A stretch of 64,000 nt of DNA from the NCBI GenBank assembly GCA_002319915.1, contig DCFQ01000021.1:106271-170270 (forward strand). Reading direction: 5' to 3'. A model generated the notes under the pieces. It did not search any database. It worked only from the letters and a program-made list of their open reading frames with translations, and had not been told where the DNA came from. The number at the start of each line of letters is the position of its first letter. Positions within the stretch are counted from its first letter, which is position 1. The position numbers and the translations under genes are program-made. The DNA comes from Bacteroidales bacterium UBA1800. GTDB taxonomy: Bacteria > Bacteroidota > Bacteroidia > Bacteroidales > VadinHA17. Below are positions 45,601 through 52,647 of the stretch, in pieces.

Positions 45601-45716
45601 CTTACGGTCGGTTCGATGGTAAGAATGTATACTATTGATGAAATGATGAATATTATCCAACCGGTAATCATGTTCAGACGCCGGTAATTACCCCAGATTG
45701 AATTCATGGCTGCCAT
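42642..45716 (-). CDS. DUF2723 family membrane protein with TPR-like C-terminus
   Basis: From ATG 45716 the product is 1024 residues; ATG 45707 is equally possible, and the TTG 45770 extension is rejected. The N-terminal ~560 residues hold 12 or more membrane helices with the DUF2723 signature ILTIEPTVSFWDCGEFILSAFRLQVGHPPGAPLF, a GT-C-like arrangement (acidic residues in the first loop, as in dolichol-type mannosyltransferases). A large soluble part follows with CAPDAILFTYGDNDSFPVWYVQDVE, ending in TPR-like helices (GDTTKALAAVRRGLEIVP). It probably transfers a sugar from a lipid carrier at the periplasmic face; this is inference. The deacetylase gene is downstream. Confidence 0.88.
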   Translation of the reverse strand: MAAMNSIWGNYRRLNMITGWIIFIISSIVYILTIEPTVSFWDCGEFILSAFRLQVGHPPGAPLFLMMGRIATLFAGGNTAHVAMMMNILSALCSGFAILFLFWTITHLTRKAFVSGSDEETRNIPAILASGIIGSLAYTFSDTFWFSAVEGELYALSSLITGFVFWAMLKWEDEADKPYSGRWIILIAYVMGLGLGVHRLNLLIIPVLVLVFYFRKFPFTTRGFIKTIILAIVILWAMVFILMPGVPKVAGWFELLLVNVFGLPYNSGLLLFLAALTALLVYGIRYSIKHEKVILNYIVTAVTVIMIGYSSYAMIVIRSNARPPMNQNNPSDIFSLAYYINMEQYGSSPKFYGNYYSAPVIDVKRQIAGYNKIKGKYEPYYRPEYVYSKQFETLFPRMYDSDQDYKKSYEYWGKVTGRRYTVGESSDKQVVVCPTFIENLRYFFRYQIGYMYLRYFMWNFAGRQNDLQGDGNPVYGNWISGIKFIDAARLGNQDNLPSDLKDNWGRNTYFFLPLLLGIAGIFWHKRKDRNGLWLVVAFFIMTGLAIIVYLNQHPNQPRERDYAYAGSFYAFTIWIGMGFMFVYEYARKLLSRKVALPLVFLVLLLAVPVRMGSQNWDDHDRSGRYTARDIGANYVRTCAPDAILFTYGDNDSFPVWYVQDVEAIRTDVRVANLSYFQAGWYIDMMRQKAYKSDPMPLSLPSVKYMEGTREQMPVNDRVEKPVELGEIVKFAAQDDNKFKIDMSGRGDYLNYLPANKFIIDVDTEKVLANGTVKPYFRDRILSPIIWTYTEGDAMKGDLAMMDLLSTNNWNRPVYISTTVPSSQYKGLENYFVQEGMAYRIEPIRTDKPEEGEYGMIDPQVMYDNMMNKYTWGNAADPKVYLDENNKRMFSNYRRIFGNLGKALLASGDTTKALAAVRRGLEIVPASKIPNDYFTVGLAEVLYRAGVTAEADSLINDVMKYSKQYLDYAVKMSPGRRFGMDYPIGINMQCLLDIANMSVNLKLANLEKTVRPEVNKYYSLLFSNK

Positions 45717-45835
45717 TAGATTATTGTCGAAGCAACAAAGAACGGAAAAAATATTATTTATGCATACCAACCTCAGACTAAAGTTCAGTCAAACTGAATC
45801 TTATTTTGTTAATTTTGTCTTAAAGAGATGATTGA

Positions 45836-46930
45836 ATGAAGCATATTGTTCTCCCGCTTTCAGTTTTCCTCCTTGTCATGACCTCATTTCCCTGCACGGC
45901 GGATACGATCCCCGAGCCCGGGAAGCTTTATCTTGATTTCCGCAGCCTGAGTTTCATAAAGGACAACGAATACTCAAATCCGGTCATTGAGGGATATACT
46001 CTCATCGGGTACTTTGTCCAGCCGACCCTTTCCTATTCACCTTCGGACAAAATAACCCTGAGGCTTGGAGCCCACCTTCTCGGGTATTCAGGGGCCGGCC
46101 GATTTTCACTTGTCAAGCCTGTTTTTTCGACAAGCTGGAATTTTGCCCCTGGGTTTACCCTCACAGCGGGAACCCTTTCGGGAAGCGACGGTCACAGGAT
46201 GCTCGATCCCCATTTCAACAAGGAAAGACTATACACAGGATATTCCGAGGACGGCCTGCAGGTGAGGTTTGAGAACGTGCATCTTTTCAATGACACCTGG
46301 GTCAGCTGGGAGCACTTCATCTTCCGGGGCGACACCACGAGGGAGATGTTCACGGCCGGGGAATCCTTTAACTGGGCTCCCGGTGAAATTGCAGGGTTCC
46401 TGCAGATCGAGGTCCCCGTGCAGCTCCAGTTCAAGCACTTTGGTGGCCAGATAAGCAATTACACTGAACAGGTTGAGACTTATTTCAATACCGCAGCCGG
46501 CTTGACCCTCAAAGCCAGCCTGTCGGAGAACGACAGATCGGAAGCCGGTTTGTCCGGGTTACTGTTTACAGGCCGCTGCCTTACCCGGAACGCACCTTCG
46601 GGCATTCAGTCGGGCCATGGCCAGTGGTACAGATTGTTCGCCCAGGCAGGGCCGGGCCGGATTGAGGCCGGGTACTGGAGATCGCACGATTTTTATGCAC
46701 CGAACGGGGACTTCATTTTCAGCAGCGTTTCAGACCATCTGCCAGGGGTAATTATTCACGACAGGAAAATAATCACCTGCTCGGCAGGTATTTCGGCCAA
46801 ACCCCTGAATATTATCTCATTTTACCTCGGATTTGATGGCTACTACGATACTGACCTGGGAAAGTTCGATACCGCTTTCACGCTCCACATGATCTTTGAC
46901 GGTCTCTTCAGGATCGCTGAATTACATTAA
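45836..46930 (+). CDS. exported beta-rich protein, possible outer-membrane barrel
   Basis: The 364-residue product has a signal peptide (cleavage near CTAD, about 23). The mature part has regular alternating strands (LYLDFRSLSFIKDNEY, YTLIGYFVQPTLSYSPSDKITLRLGAHLLGYSG, LHMIFDGLFRIAELH at the end) as in outer-membrane barrels, with the last residue not the usual aromatic. No family is recognised. The gene is divergent from the DUF2723 operon. TAATTTTG at 45810-45817 fits the -7 element but has no -33. I do not assign a function. Confidence 0.7.
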   Translation: MKHIVLPLSVFLLVMTSFPCTADTIPEPGKLYLDFRSLSFIKDNEYSNPVIEGYTLIGYFVQPTLSYSPSDKITLRLGAHLLGYSGAGRFSLVKPVFSTSWNFAPGFTLTAGTLSGSDGHRMLDPHFNKERLYTGYSEDGLQVRFENVHLFNDTWVSWEHFIFRGDTTREMFTAGESFNWAPGEIAGFLQIEVPVQLQFKHFGGQISNYTEQVETYFNTAAGLTLKASLSENDRSEAGLSGLLFTGRCLTRNAPSGIQSGHGQWYRLFAQAGPGRIEAGYWRSHDFYAPNGDFIFSSVSDHLPGVIIHDRKIITCSAGISAKPLNIISFYLGFDGYYDTDLGKFDTAFTLHMIFDGLFRIAELH

Positions 46931-46969
46931 GAGGTTGAATATCTTAATGGAAATGACTCTCCAAACCTG

Positions 46970-47000
46970 CATGACAGGCAAAACCTGCCGGACAATGGCA
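46970..47000. repeat. TGCAGGTTTTG-like degenerate repeat
   Basis: On the minus strand this spacer reads as two or three near-copies of the word found at 9535-9645 (TGCAGGTTTGG, GGCAGGTTTTG). It lies between convergent genes and can form a small GGCA/TGCC hairpin. Confidence 0.35.
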
Positions 47001-47002
47001 TG

Positions 47003-47539
47003 TCAGGGGGCAGGAGCTGTAAAATCCAAAACATATCTCCAGGGCCTGGACTTCCAGTACTCTCCGGCATAGTCGATGCCGATCCTGGGGCCAGCCGTTA
47101 TTACCGGCCTGGTTCCGGAGTCTTCGACCCAGATTCTTTTTGAAGTGACAAGGTCCTCCCCGTAAAAGGAACCGTCAATTCCCAGCGCTTTTGTCACCCT
47201 GCCGGGGCCGGTAATGTTCCTGAGACCCCTTATCAGGGCTGCCTGTGGCACCTCAGCCGGACCGGCCACAATATTCAGCATCCAGTACATTCCATAAACA
47301 AAGTAGAGGTACAGGCGGCCTCCCTCGTGGAACATAATCTCGGTCCTTTTTGTCCGTCCCTTTGATGCGTGGCATGCAAGGTCCTCTGCACCCCTGTATG
47401 CTTCCGTCTCTGTGATGATGAACCGGGCCGTTTCACCGCCTATGGTCCTGACCGCAAGAATCTTCGAAAGAAGCTCCGGAGCAACGTCCAGGACATCCCG
47501 TGCATAGAATTCCCTTTCAAGCCTCTTCCCGGGGGACAT
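47003..47539 (-). CDS. mpg: DNA-3-methyladenine glycosylase (AAG/MPG type)
   Basis: This base-excision repair enzyme removes alkylated purines from DNA. The 178-residue protein shows family motifs: ITETEAYRGAEDLACHASKGRTKRTEIMF, LYLYFVYGMYWMLNIV and ITGPGRVTKALGI; the catalytic Glu is in the TETEAY motif. It is somewhat shorter than human MPG as is usual in bacteria. It follows guaD on the same strand with one base between them. Confidence 0.95.
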   Translation of the reverse strand: MSPGKRLEREFYARDVLDVAPELLSKILAVRTIGGETARFIITETEAYRGAEDLACHASKGRTKRTEIMFHEGGRLYLYFVYGMYWMLNIVAGPAEVPQAALIRGLRNITGPGRVTKALGIDGSFYGEDLVTSKRIWVEDSGTRPVITAGPRIGIDYAGEYWKSRPWRYVLDFTAPAP

Positions 47540-47540
47540 A

Positions 47541-48011
47541 TTAATAAGGTATCTTGTCTTCGGTTCGCTGCCAGATCATGAAGGCCTCAGCATCATCCCC
47601 GGTTCTCACCTGGCTGAAGGGCAGGCTCCTTGAAGCGGGAGGCAGCGTGATCTCATGGTAAATGCGGCTGTCATCGAACCCTGCATTGGCTGCATCGTCA
47701 CGGCCGGCGGCATAAACCACACCGCTCAGCCTGGCCCAGTAAATTGCACCCAGGCACATGGGGCAGGGCTCGCATGAGGAATAAAGAACACAGCCCGACA
47801 GGTTGTGAGTCCCGAGCTTCCTGGCAGCTTTCCGTATTGCCAACACTTCAGCGTGAGCGGTGGGATCACCGGCAGGTATGACCCTGTTCTCCGATCTTGA
47901 AATGATCCTGCCGTCCTTCACGATGACAGCGCCAAACGGTCCGCCTCCTTTTCGGATTGAATTGCGGGCCAGCTTTATCGCAATTTCAAGGTATTTCCTC
48001 TCCTCATCCAT
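47541..48011 (-). CDS. guaD: guanine deaminase-type nucleoside/base deaminase
   Basis: From ATG 48011 the protein is 156 residues, the usual length of bacterial guanine deaminase. Zinc ligands and acid are in HAEVLAIRKA and SSCEPCPMCLGAI. The stretch NAGFDDSRIYHEI is characteristic of GuaD rather than TadA. It would convert guanine to xanthine. A start at 48053 is excluded in practice because the predicted promoter -7 box (48051-48058) would put the transcript start downstream of it. The mpg gene follows. Confidence 0.88.
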   Translation of the reverse strand: MDEERKYLEIAIKLARNSIRKGGGPFGAVIVKDGRIISRSENRVIPAGDPTAHAEVLAIRKAARKLGTHNLSGCVLYSSCEPCPMCLGAIYWARLSGVVYAAGRDDAANAGFDDSRIYHEITLPPASRSLPFSQVRTGDDAEAFMIWQRTEDKIPY

Positions 48012-48050
48012 GAGCTTCCGGCATCTTTTTAGGCATTCAGTGTGAATGTG

Positions 48051-48058
48051 CAAAATTA
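48051..48058 (-). promoter_or_regulatory. -7 box of the guaD-mpg operon
   Basis: Plus-strand CAAAATTA is TAATTTTG on the minus strand, matching TAnnTTTG. The expected start near 48044 decides for the ATG at 48011. A -33 element is not seen. Confidence 0.4.
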
Positions 48059-48122
48059 AAGTTAGTTTTGCCCGGCGGGGCGAAATTATCCCGCATATTC
48101 TTTTTTATTATGAAATATATTG

Positions 48123-48130
48123 TATTTTTG
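48123..48130 (+). promoter_or_regulatory. -7 box of the rplM-rpsI(-rpsB-tsf) operon
   Basis: TATTTTTG matches the -7 element; the upstream T-run near 48101 could serve as a weak -33. The transcript would begin about 53 bases before the GTG start of rplM in an A/T-rich leader. Confidence 0.5.
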
Positions 48131-48189
48131 CAGTCCCAAAATACGGATTTAAAATAGAGTTCAGTAGATATTTTTAAAAATTAATAAAA

Positions 48190-48633
48190 GTGAACACCTT
48201 AAGCTATAAGACAGTTTCTGCGAACAAGGAGACTGTGACGAAGGAATGGCTGATAGTTGATGCTGAAGGGGCAACGCTTGGTCGTCTTGCCACAGCTGTG
48301 GCTTCTGCCCTGAGAGGAAAGCATAAGACAAATTTCACTCCTCATGTTGATTGCGGGGACAATGTAATAGTCGTCAATGCCGGGAAAGTTTCACTCTCCG
48401 GCACCAAATGGGACGATAAGGAATATGTAAGGCATACCGGATATCCCGGCGGGCAGAGAATCACGAAAGCAAAGGATATGCTTAGGAAGAAACCGATCTC
48501 GCTTGTGGAAGCTGCTGTCAGGGGCATGCTGCCGAAGACAAGGCTCGGAAGGGCAATATACAAGAATATGCATGTGTATGCAGGGCCGTCCCACCCGCAT
48601 GAGGCACAGAAACCAAAGAAACTGGAATTATAA
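48190..48633 (+). CDS. rplM: 50S ribosomal protein L13
   Basis: The 147-residue product is a full L13 with the core EGATLGRLATAVASALRGKHK, FTPHVDCGDNVIVVNA and GGQRITKAKDML, and GPSHPHEAQKP at the end. L13 is an early 23S rRNA binder. The start is GTG 48190, the only codon that gives the Bacteroidota N-terminus; a GTG start here could lower translation. rpsI follows after 15 bases as in most bacteria. Confidence 0.99.
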   Translation: MNTLSYKTVSANKETVTKEWLIVDAEGATLGRLATAVASALRGKHKTNFTPHVDCGDNVIVVNAGKVSLSGTKWDDKEYVRHTGYPGGQRITKAKDMLRKKPISLVEAAVRGMLPKTRLGRAIYKNMHVYAGPSHPHEAQKPKKLEL

Positions 48634-48648
48634 AATTGATTAAGGAAT

Positions 48649-49035
48649 ATGGAGTCAATTAATGCTATTGGCAGAAGAAAAGCGGCCGTTGCCAGGGTAT
48701 ATCTCAATGATGGCAAGGGAAATATAACTGTGAACGACAGGGATTATAAGGAATACTTTGGGACCGAGACTCTTCAGTTTGTTGTCACTCAGCCGCTTGT
48801 TGCCCTCAATGCCACTGATAAATACGACATAAACGTCAACCTTGACGGTGGCGGTATCAGGGGCCAGGCAGAAGCATTGAGGCTGGGGATCACCAGGGCT
48901 CTGATAGAGGCTGATGCCGAGAATAAATCAGTACTTAAGGCAAAAGGTTTTGTGACCCGCGACCCCCGCGAGGTTGAAAGAAAGAAACCCGGTCAGCCAA
49001 AAGCCCGCAAGAGGTTCCAGTTCAGTAAACGTTAG
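48649..49035 (+). CDS. rpsI: 30S ribosomal protein S9
   Basis: The 128-residue protein has the S9 N-terminus INAIGRRKAAVARVYL, the core GGGIRGQAEALRLGITRALIEAD and the conserved C-terminal KKPGQPKARKRFQFSKR, whose last arginine reaches the P-site tRNA. It is in the expected pair with rplM, and rpsB follows after a 119-base structured spacer. Confidence 0.99.
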   Translation: MESINAIGRRKAAVARVYLNDGKGNITVNDRDYKEYFGTETLQFVVTQPLVALNATDKYDINVNLDGGGIRGQAEALRLGITRALIEADAENKSVLKAKGFVTRDPREVERKKPGQPKARKRFQFSKR

Positions 49036-49079
49036 GACTTAACAGCCAGATCATAGATGCAAGTTTAGTATCTAAATTA

Positions 49080-49114
49080 CAGGGACCCGGCGCCGGAAGG
49101 CGGTGGCTACCCTG
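49080..49114 (+). promoter_or_regulatory. structured leader before rpsB
   Basis: CAGGG (49080-49084) pairs with CCCTG (49110-49114), enclosing CGCC-GGAA-GGCG (49091-49102), a hairpin with a GNRA tetraloop. The spacer is unusually G/C-rich for this strand and has no ORF. S2 is autoregulated through its leader in other bacteria; a similar role here is inference. Confidence 0.45.
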
Positions 49115-49154
49115 CAATTGATTTGTAAGGAATGTAAACTTAAAAGAAGAAGAA

Positions 49155-50039
49155 ATGCCAAGAACAGATTTCAAGGAATTACTTGACGCAGGTGTGCACT
49201 TCGGCCACCTCAAAAGAAAATGGAACCCGGCAATGGCTCCCTACATTTTCATGGAACGCAACGGGATCCACATCATAGACCTTGAGAAAACGATCATCAA
49301 GCTCGATGAGGCTGCCTCAGCAATGAAACAGATTGCAAGATCAGGAAAGAAGATCCTGTTCGTTGCAACAAAAAAACAGGCAAAGGAAATTGTTGCCGAG
49401 AAAGTCAAGCAGGTCAATATGCCATATGTCACTGAAAGATGGCCGGGAGGTATGCTTACCAATTTCCCGACGATCCGCAAGGCCGTGAAAAAAATGGCCA
49501 GCATCGACAAAATGGCCACTGACGGAACTTTTGCAAACCTTTCCAAACGTGAAAAGCTCCAGGTTACCCGCCAGAGGGCCAAGCTTGAAAAAACCCTGGG
49601 AAGCATCATAGACCTCACCCGTCTACCATCCGCCCTGTTTATTGTGGATGTCTGCAAGGAACGCATCGCGGTCCGCGAGGCAAAAAGGCTCGGAATTCCT
49701 GTATTTGCGATGGTCGATACTAACTCCGACCCATCTGATATAGAATTCCCGATCCCGGCCAATGACGACGCTTCAAAATCCATTTCACTTATAGTGGACA
49801 TACTCTGCAAGGCTGTAGATGAAGGTCTCAATGAAAGGAAGATGGAGAAGGACAAGGAACCGGCTCAGAAGGACAGGAAAGTGATGCGGAAAGAACTCGA
49901 GATATCAGACCTTCCCGACTCCGTGATCGAAGCGCTGGTTGAGGAAGATGAGGAAGCCGAGGCTGATGAGGAAGTTGCCACCGGGGAAACCGAGGAAGAA
50001 GAAGGTTCTGCTGACGCTGAAGAGAACGAAGAAGAATAG
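49155..50039 (+). CDS. rpsB: 30S ribosomal protein S2
   Basis: S2 binds the 30S subunit near S1. The protein is complete: LLDAGVHFGHLKRKWNPAM at the N-terminus, RWPGGMLTNFPTIRK, and DTNSDPSDIEFPIPANDDA. The length is 294 residues; S2 is usually ~240-260, and the extra C-terminal tail from ~250 is almost wholly Glu/Asp (EEDEEAEADEE, EEEEG). Acidic S2 tails occur in some Bacteroidota. tsf follows after 33 bases as in most genomes. Confidence 0.99.
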   Translation: MPRTDFKELLDAGVHFGHLKRKWNPAMAPYIFMERNGIHIIDLEKTIIKLDEAASAMKQIARSGKKILFVATKKQAKEIVAEKVKQVNMPYVTERWPGGMLTNFPTIRKAVKKMASIDKMATDGTFANLSKREKLQVTRQRAKLEKTLGSIIDLTRLPSALFIVDVCKERIAVREAKRLGIPVFAMVDTNSDPSDIEFPIPANDDASKSISLIVDILCKAVDEGLNERKMEKDKEPAQKDRKVMRKELEISDLPDSVIEALVEEDEEAEADEEVATGETEEEEGSADAEENEEE

Positions 50040-50072
50040 AATAACATACCCGTAATAAATCAGGATAAAATA

Positions 50073-50903
50073 ATGGCTACAATAAGTTCTGCAGAGGTTG
50101 CCCGGTTGAGAAGAGTCACGCTCGCCGGCATGATGGACTGCAAAAAAGCCCTTGAGGAAGCAAACGGTGACTTCGACAAGGCAATAGAGATTATTCGCAA
50201 GAAGGGACAGGCTGTCGCAAACAAAAGAGCCGACAGGGAAGCTACTGAAGGAGTCGTTCTGGCAAAAGTTAATGCTGACGGGAAATCGGGGGCAATGATC
50301 GTTCTCAACAGCGAAACCGATTTTGTTGCAAAGAATGCTGAATTCATATCTCTCGCCCAGAAGATCCTCGACCTGGCTATCAGTGCAAAACCTGCAAGCC
50401 TCGAAGAGCTTAAGGCCCTCCCTCTCGACAAGACCACCGTTGAGGGAAAGGTTGTTGAATACATCGGCATAATTGGGGAAAAGCTCGATCTTTCATATTA
50501 CGAAAAGATAGATGCAGCTCATGTCCAGGCATATATTCACCCCGGAAACAGGCTCGCAACACTTGTGGGCTTCACAAAAGCCGGTCATGATATCCAGGTT
50601 TACAAGGATGTGGCAATGCAGGTTGCAGCAATGAATCCCGTCTCACTCGATAAGGAGGATGTTCCTGAGAAAGTGATCGCACAGGAGATCGAGATCGGCA
50701 AGGAGCAGGCACGGCGTGACGGAAAGCCGGAAGAAATGCTTGAAAAAATTGCACAGGGGAAGCTGGGTAAATTCTTCAAGGAGAGCACCCTTCTCAACCA
50801 GGACTTTGTAAAGGACAACAAGATGACAATCAGGCAGTATCTCCAGTCGGTCGACAAGAGTTTAACTGTTACTGTTTTCAAACGCTATACACTGAATCTT
50901 TAA
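50073..50903 (+). CDS. tsf: elongation factor Ts
   Basis: EF-Ts recycles EF-Tu by exchanging GDP. The 276-residue protein has the N-terminal RRVTLAGMMDCKKALEEANGDFDKAIEIIRKKG, the TDFVAKN motif and the C-terminal TLLNQDFVKDNKMTIRQYL. A perfect hairpin terminator with a T-run follows 27 bases after the stop, closing the rplM-rpsI-rpsB-tsf unit. Confidence 0.99.
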   Translation: MATISSAEVARLRRVTLAGMMDCKKALEEANGDFDKAIEIIRKKGQAVANKRADREATEGVVLAKVNADGKSGAMIVLNSETDFVAKNAEFISLAQKILDLAISAKPASLEELKALPLDKTTVEGKVVEYIGIIGEKLDLSYYEKIDAAHVQAYIHPGNRLATLVGFTKAGHDIQVYKDVAMQVAAMNPVSLDKEDVPEKVIAQEIEIGKEQARRDGKPEEMLEKIAQGKLGKFFKESTLLNQDFVKDNKMTIRQYLQSVDKSLTVTVFKRYTLNL

Positions 50904-50929
50904 TCATAAGTGTTCATTATTTAAAAGTT

Positions 50930-50958
50930 AAATGGCGCTTCACGGCGCCATTTTTTTT
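50930..50958 (+). terminator. rho-independent terminator after tsf
   Basis: AAATGGCGC (50930-50938) pairs perfectly with GCGCCATTT (50945-50953) over a six-base loop and is followed by a run of T to 50958. Confidence 0.92.
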
Positions 50959-50972
50959 GATGATTAATTTCA

Positions 50973-50980
50973 TAAATTTG
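50973..50980 (+). promoter_or_regulatory. -7 box of the DUF2892-pyrH operon
   Basis: TAAATTTG matches the -7 element 15 bases after the tsf terminator and about 36 bases before the DUF2892 ATG. The -33 region falls in the terminator T-run. Confidence 0.45.
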
Positions 50981-51015
50981 CTTAAATCACAAATTAGCCC
51001 TAAAACCTCCGCATA

Positions 51016-51225
51016 ATGAAAAAGAACTTGGGAACACTGGATAAGGCTTTGAGGATTATCTCGGCGATAGCCCTTGTGGCCCTGTACCTGACTGGCCTCA
51101 TAAGAGGAACCCTCGGCATTATAATCCTGCTCATAGCGGCGATGTTCCTGGTAACAAGCATACTCGGAATCTGTCCCCTTTACCCGCTCTTCGGGTGGAA
51201 TACCAGGAAAAAAGCAGCTGAATAG
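51016..51225 (+). CDS. small DUF2892 (YgaP-like) membrane protein
   Basis: The 69-residue protein is two membrane helices (about 12-28 and 32-52) with the DUF2892 pattern NLGTLDKALRIISAIAL and the ending SILGICPLYPLFGWNT. Function is not established; it often stands alone or with small-molecule genes. It lies one base before pyrH, so the two are co-translated, an uncommon partner for pyrH. Confidence 0.88.
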   Translation: MKKNLGTLDKALRIISAIALVALYLTGLIRGTLGIIILLIAAMFLVTSILGICPLYPLFGWNTRKKAAE

Positions 51226-51226
51226 T

Positions 51227-51934
51227 ATGAAATACGGAAGGATATTGCTTAAGCTCAGCGGTGAGTCGCTGGCCGGGAACGGGAATCACGGGATTAGTGA
51301 AACTGTCCTGAATGACTATTCAAAACAGGTTATAGAGATCGTCTCTTCCGGCTGCGAGGTCGCAATCGTGACAGGAGGCGGGAATATTTTCAGGGGCCTC
51401 AGCGGCGCCCGGTCGGGTTTCGACAGGGTGAAAGGCGACCAGATGGGGATGCTTGCAACGGTAATCAACAGCATCGCCCTTGAGAGTGCAATTACGAAAC
51501 TCGGGGGTAAAGCCAGGGTATTCACAGCCATAAGGATGGAGCCTATGGGGGAATTGTTCAACAGGGACAGGGTAGTTGCCGCCATGAAGGAAAAAACGAT
51601 CTGCCTGTTGGCCGGGGGAACAGGGAATCCTTTTTTCACCACTGACACCGCAGCCGCACTCAGGGCAGTGGAAATTGGTGCGGATGTCCTGCTGAAGGGG
51701 ACCAGGGTTGACGGTGTGTATACATCTGATCCCGAAAAGAACCCGTCGGCAGTAAAGTTCGAAAAGCTAACATTTGAGGAGGCCATAGAAAAGAGATTGA
51801 AGGTCATGGATATCACCGCATTCACGATCTGCAGGGAAAATAATATGCCTGTAATTGTTTTTGATATGAACAGTGCAGGCAATCTTGCCAGGGTCGTGAA
51901 AGGGGATAATCCGGGAACCCTTGTCAGCAATTAA
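51227..51934 (+). CDS. pyrH: uridylate (UMP) kinase
   Basis: PyrH phosphorylates UMP to UDP in pyrimidine synthesis. The 235-residue protein has RILLKLSGESL, TGGGNIFRG, LATVINSIALESA and LAGGTGNPFFTTDTAA, all typical. The hexameric family is GTP-activated. It is in the usual order before frr, but a terminator and a new promoter box divide the two here. Confidence 0.99.
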   Translation: MKYGRILLKLSGESLAGNGNHGISETVLNDYSKQVIEIVSSGCEVAIVTGGGNIFRGLSGARSGFDRVKGDQMGMLATVINSIALESAITKLGGKARVFTAIRMEPMGELFNRDRVVAAMKEKTICLLAGGTGNPFFTTDTAAALRAVEIGADVLLKGTRVDGVYTSDPEKNPSAVKFEKLTFEEAIEKRLKVMDITAFTICRENNMPVIVFDMNSAGNLARVVKGDNPGTLVSN

Positions 51935-51938
51935 TCAT

Positions 51939-51971
51939 TTCCTGCCGGTTTCGCAGGAATTTATTATTTTT
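51939..51971 (+). terminator. terminator after pyrH
   Basis: TTCCTGC (51939-51945) pairs with GCAGGAA (51953-51959) over CGGTTTC, followed by TTTATTATTTTT. The T-run overlaps the next promoter box. Confidence 0.85.
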
Positions 51972-51972
51972 G
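51965..51972 (+). promoter_or_regulatory. -7 box of frr inside the pyrH terminator T-run
   Basis: TATTTTTG at 51965-51972 matches TAnnTTTG and shares bases with the pyrH terminator. It would give frr a leader of about 80 bases. No clear -33. Confidence 0.4.
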
Positions 51973-52057
51973 TTAACCCTATAGCCTGGCAACCCGGAAT
52001 CATCTGACAGAATGGTTCCGGTTACTTACAGATTAATAACAAGACATATCCTGACCT

Positions 52058-52621
52058 ATGAACGAAGAAGTTGAACTTATTCTGGAAGAGACCAAGGAGA
52101 GAATGCAGAAAGCGCTCGATCACCTTGAACACGAGCTGGCACGGCTTCGTGCGGGAAGAGCCACCCCTGCCCTGCTCGACGGAATTTCGGTTGATTACTA
52201 TGGAGTCAACTCCCCGCTTTCCCAGGTTTCGAATATCAACACTCCTGATCCCAAGACGATCCTCATACAACCCTGGGAAAAAAACATGCTCGGAACAATT
52301 GAAAAGGCAATTATGGCCGCTAATATCGGCCTGACACCCGTAAATAACGGCGAGGTAATCCGGATCAACATCCCTCCGCTGACCGAAGAACGGCGTCATC
52401 AGCTTGTCAAGCAGGTCAGGAATGAGGGCGAAACGGCAAAGATCAGCCTGAGGATCGCCCGTAAGTGGGCCAACGATGAGCTGAAGAGAATGCTGAAGGA
52501 AGGGCTGCCTGAGGATGTGGAAAAGGACGCCACCGAAAACGTCCAGCAGATGGTTCACGACTTCACCACGAAAGTCGACAAGGTGATGGCTGCCAAGGAA
52601 CGGGACGTGATGACCGTCTGA
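52058..52621 (+). CDS. frr: ribosome recycling factor
   Basis: RRF, with EF-G, separates ribosomal subunits after termination. The 187-residue protein has the L-shaped RRF sequence: EETKERMQKALDHLEHELARLRAGRATPALLDGISVDYYG, IQPWEKNMLGTIEKAIMAANIGLTP and LTEERRHQLVKQVRNEGE. Length is normal. It is convergent with the penicillin-acylase gene. Confidence 0.99.
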   Translation: MNEEVELILEETKERMQKALDHLEHELARLRAGRATPALLDGISVDYYGVNSPLSQVSNINTPDPKTILIQPWEKNMLGTIEKAIMAANIGLTPVNNGEVIRINIPPLTEERRHQLVKQVRNEGETAKISLRIARKWANDELKRMLKEGLPEDVEKDATENVQQMVHDFTTKVDKVMAAKERDVMTV

Positions 52622-52647
52622 TCGGCATTTTTCAGCGTACCGCCTTC

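Noticed and set aside
49241..49855. 204-residue minus-strand frame over rpsB
   Set aside because: Antisense to rpsB, which is certain; the frame arises from codon bias.
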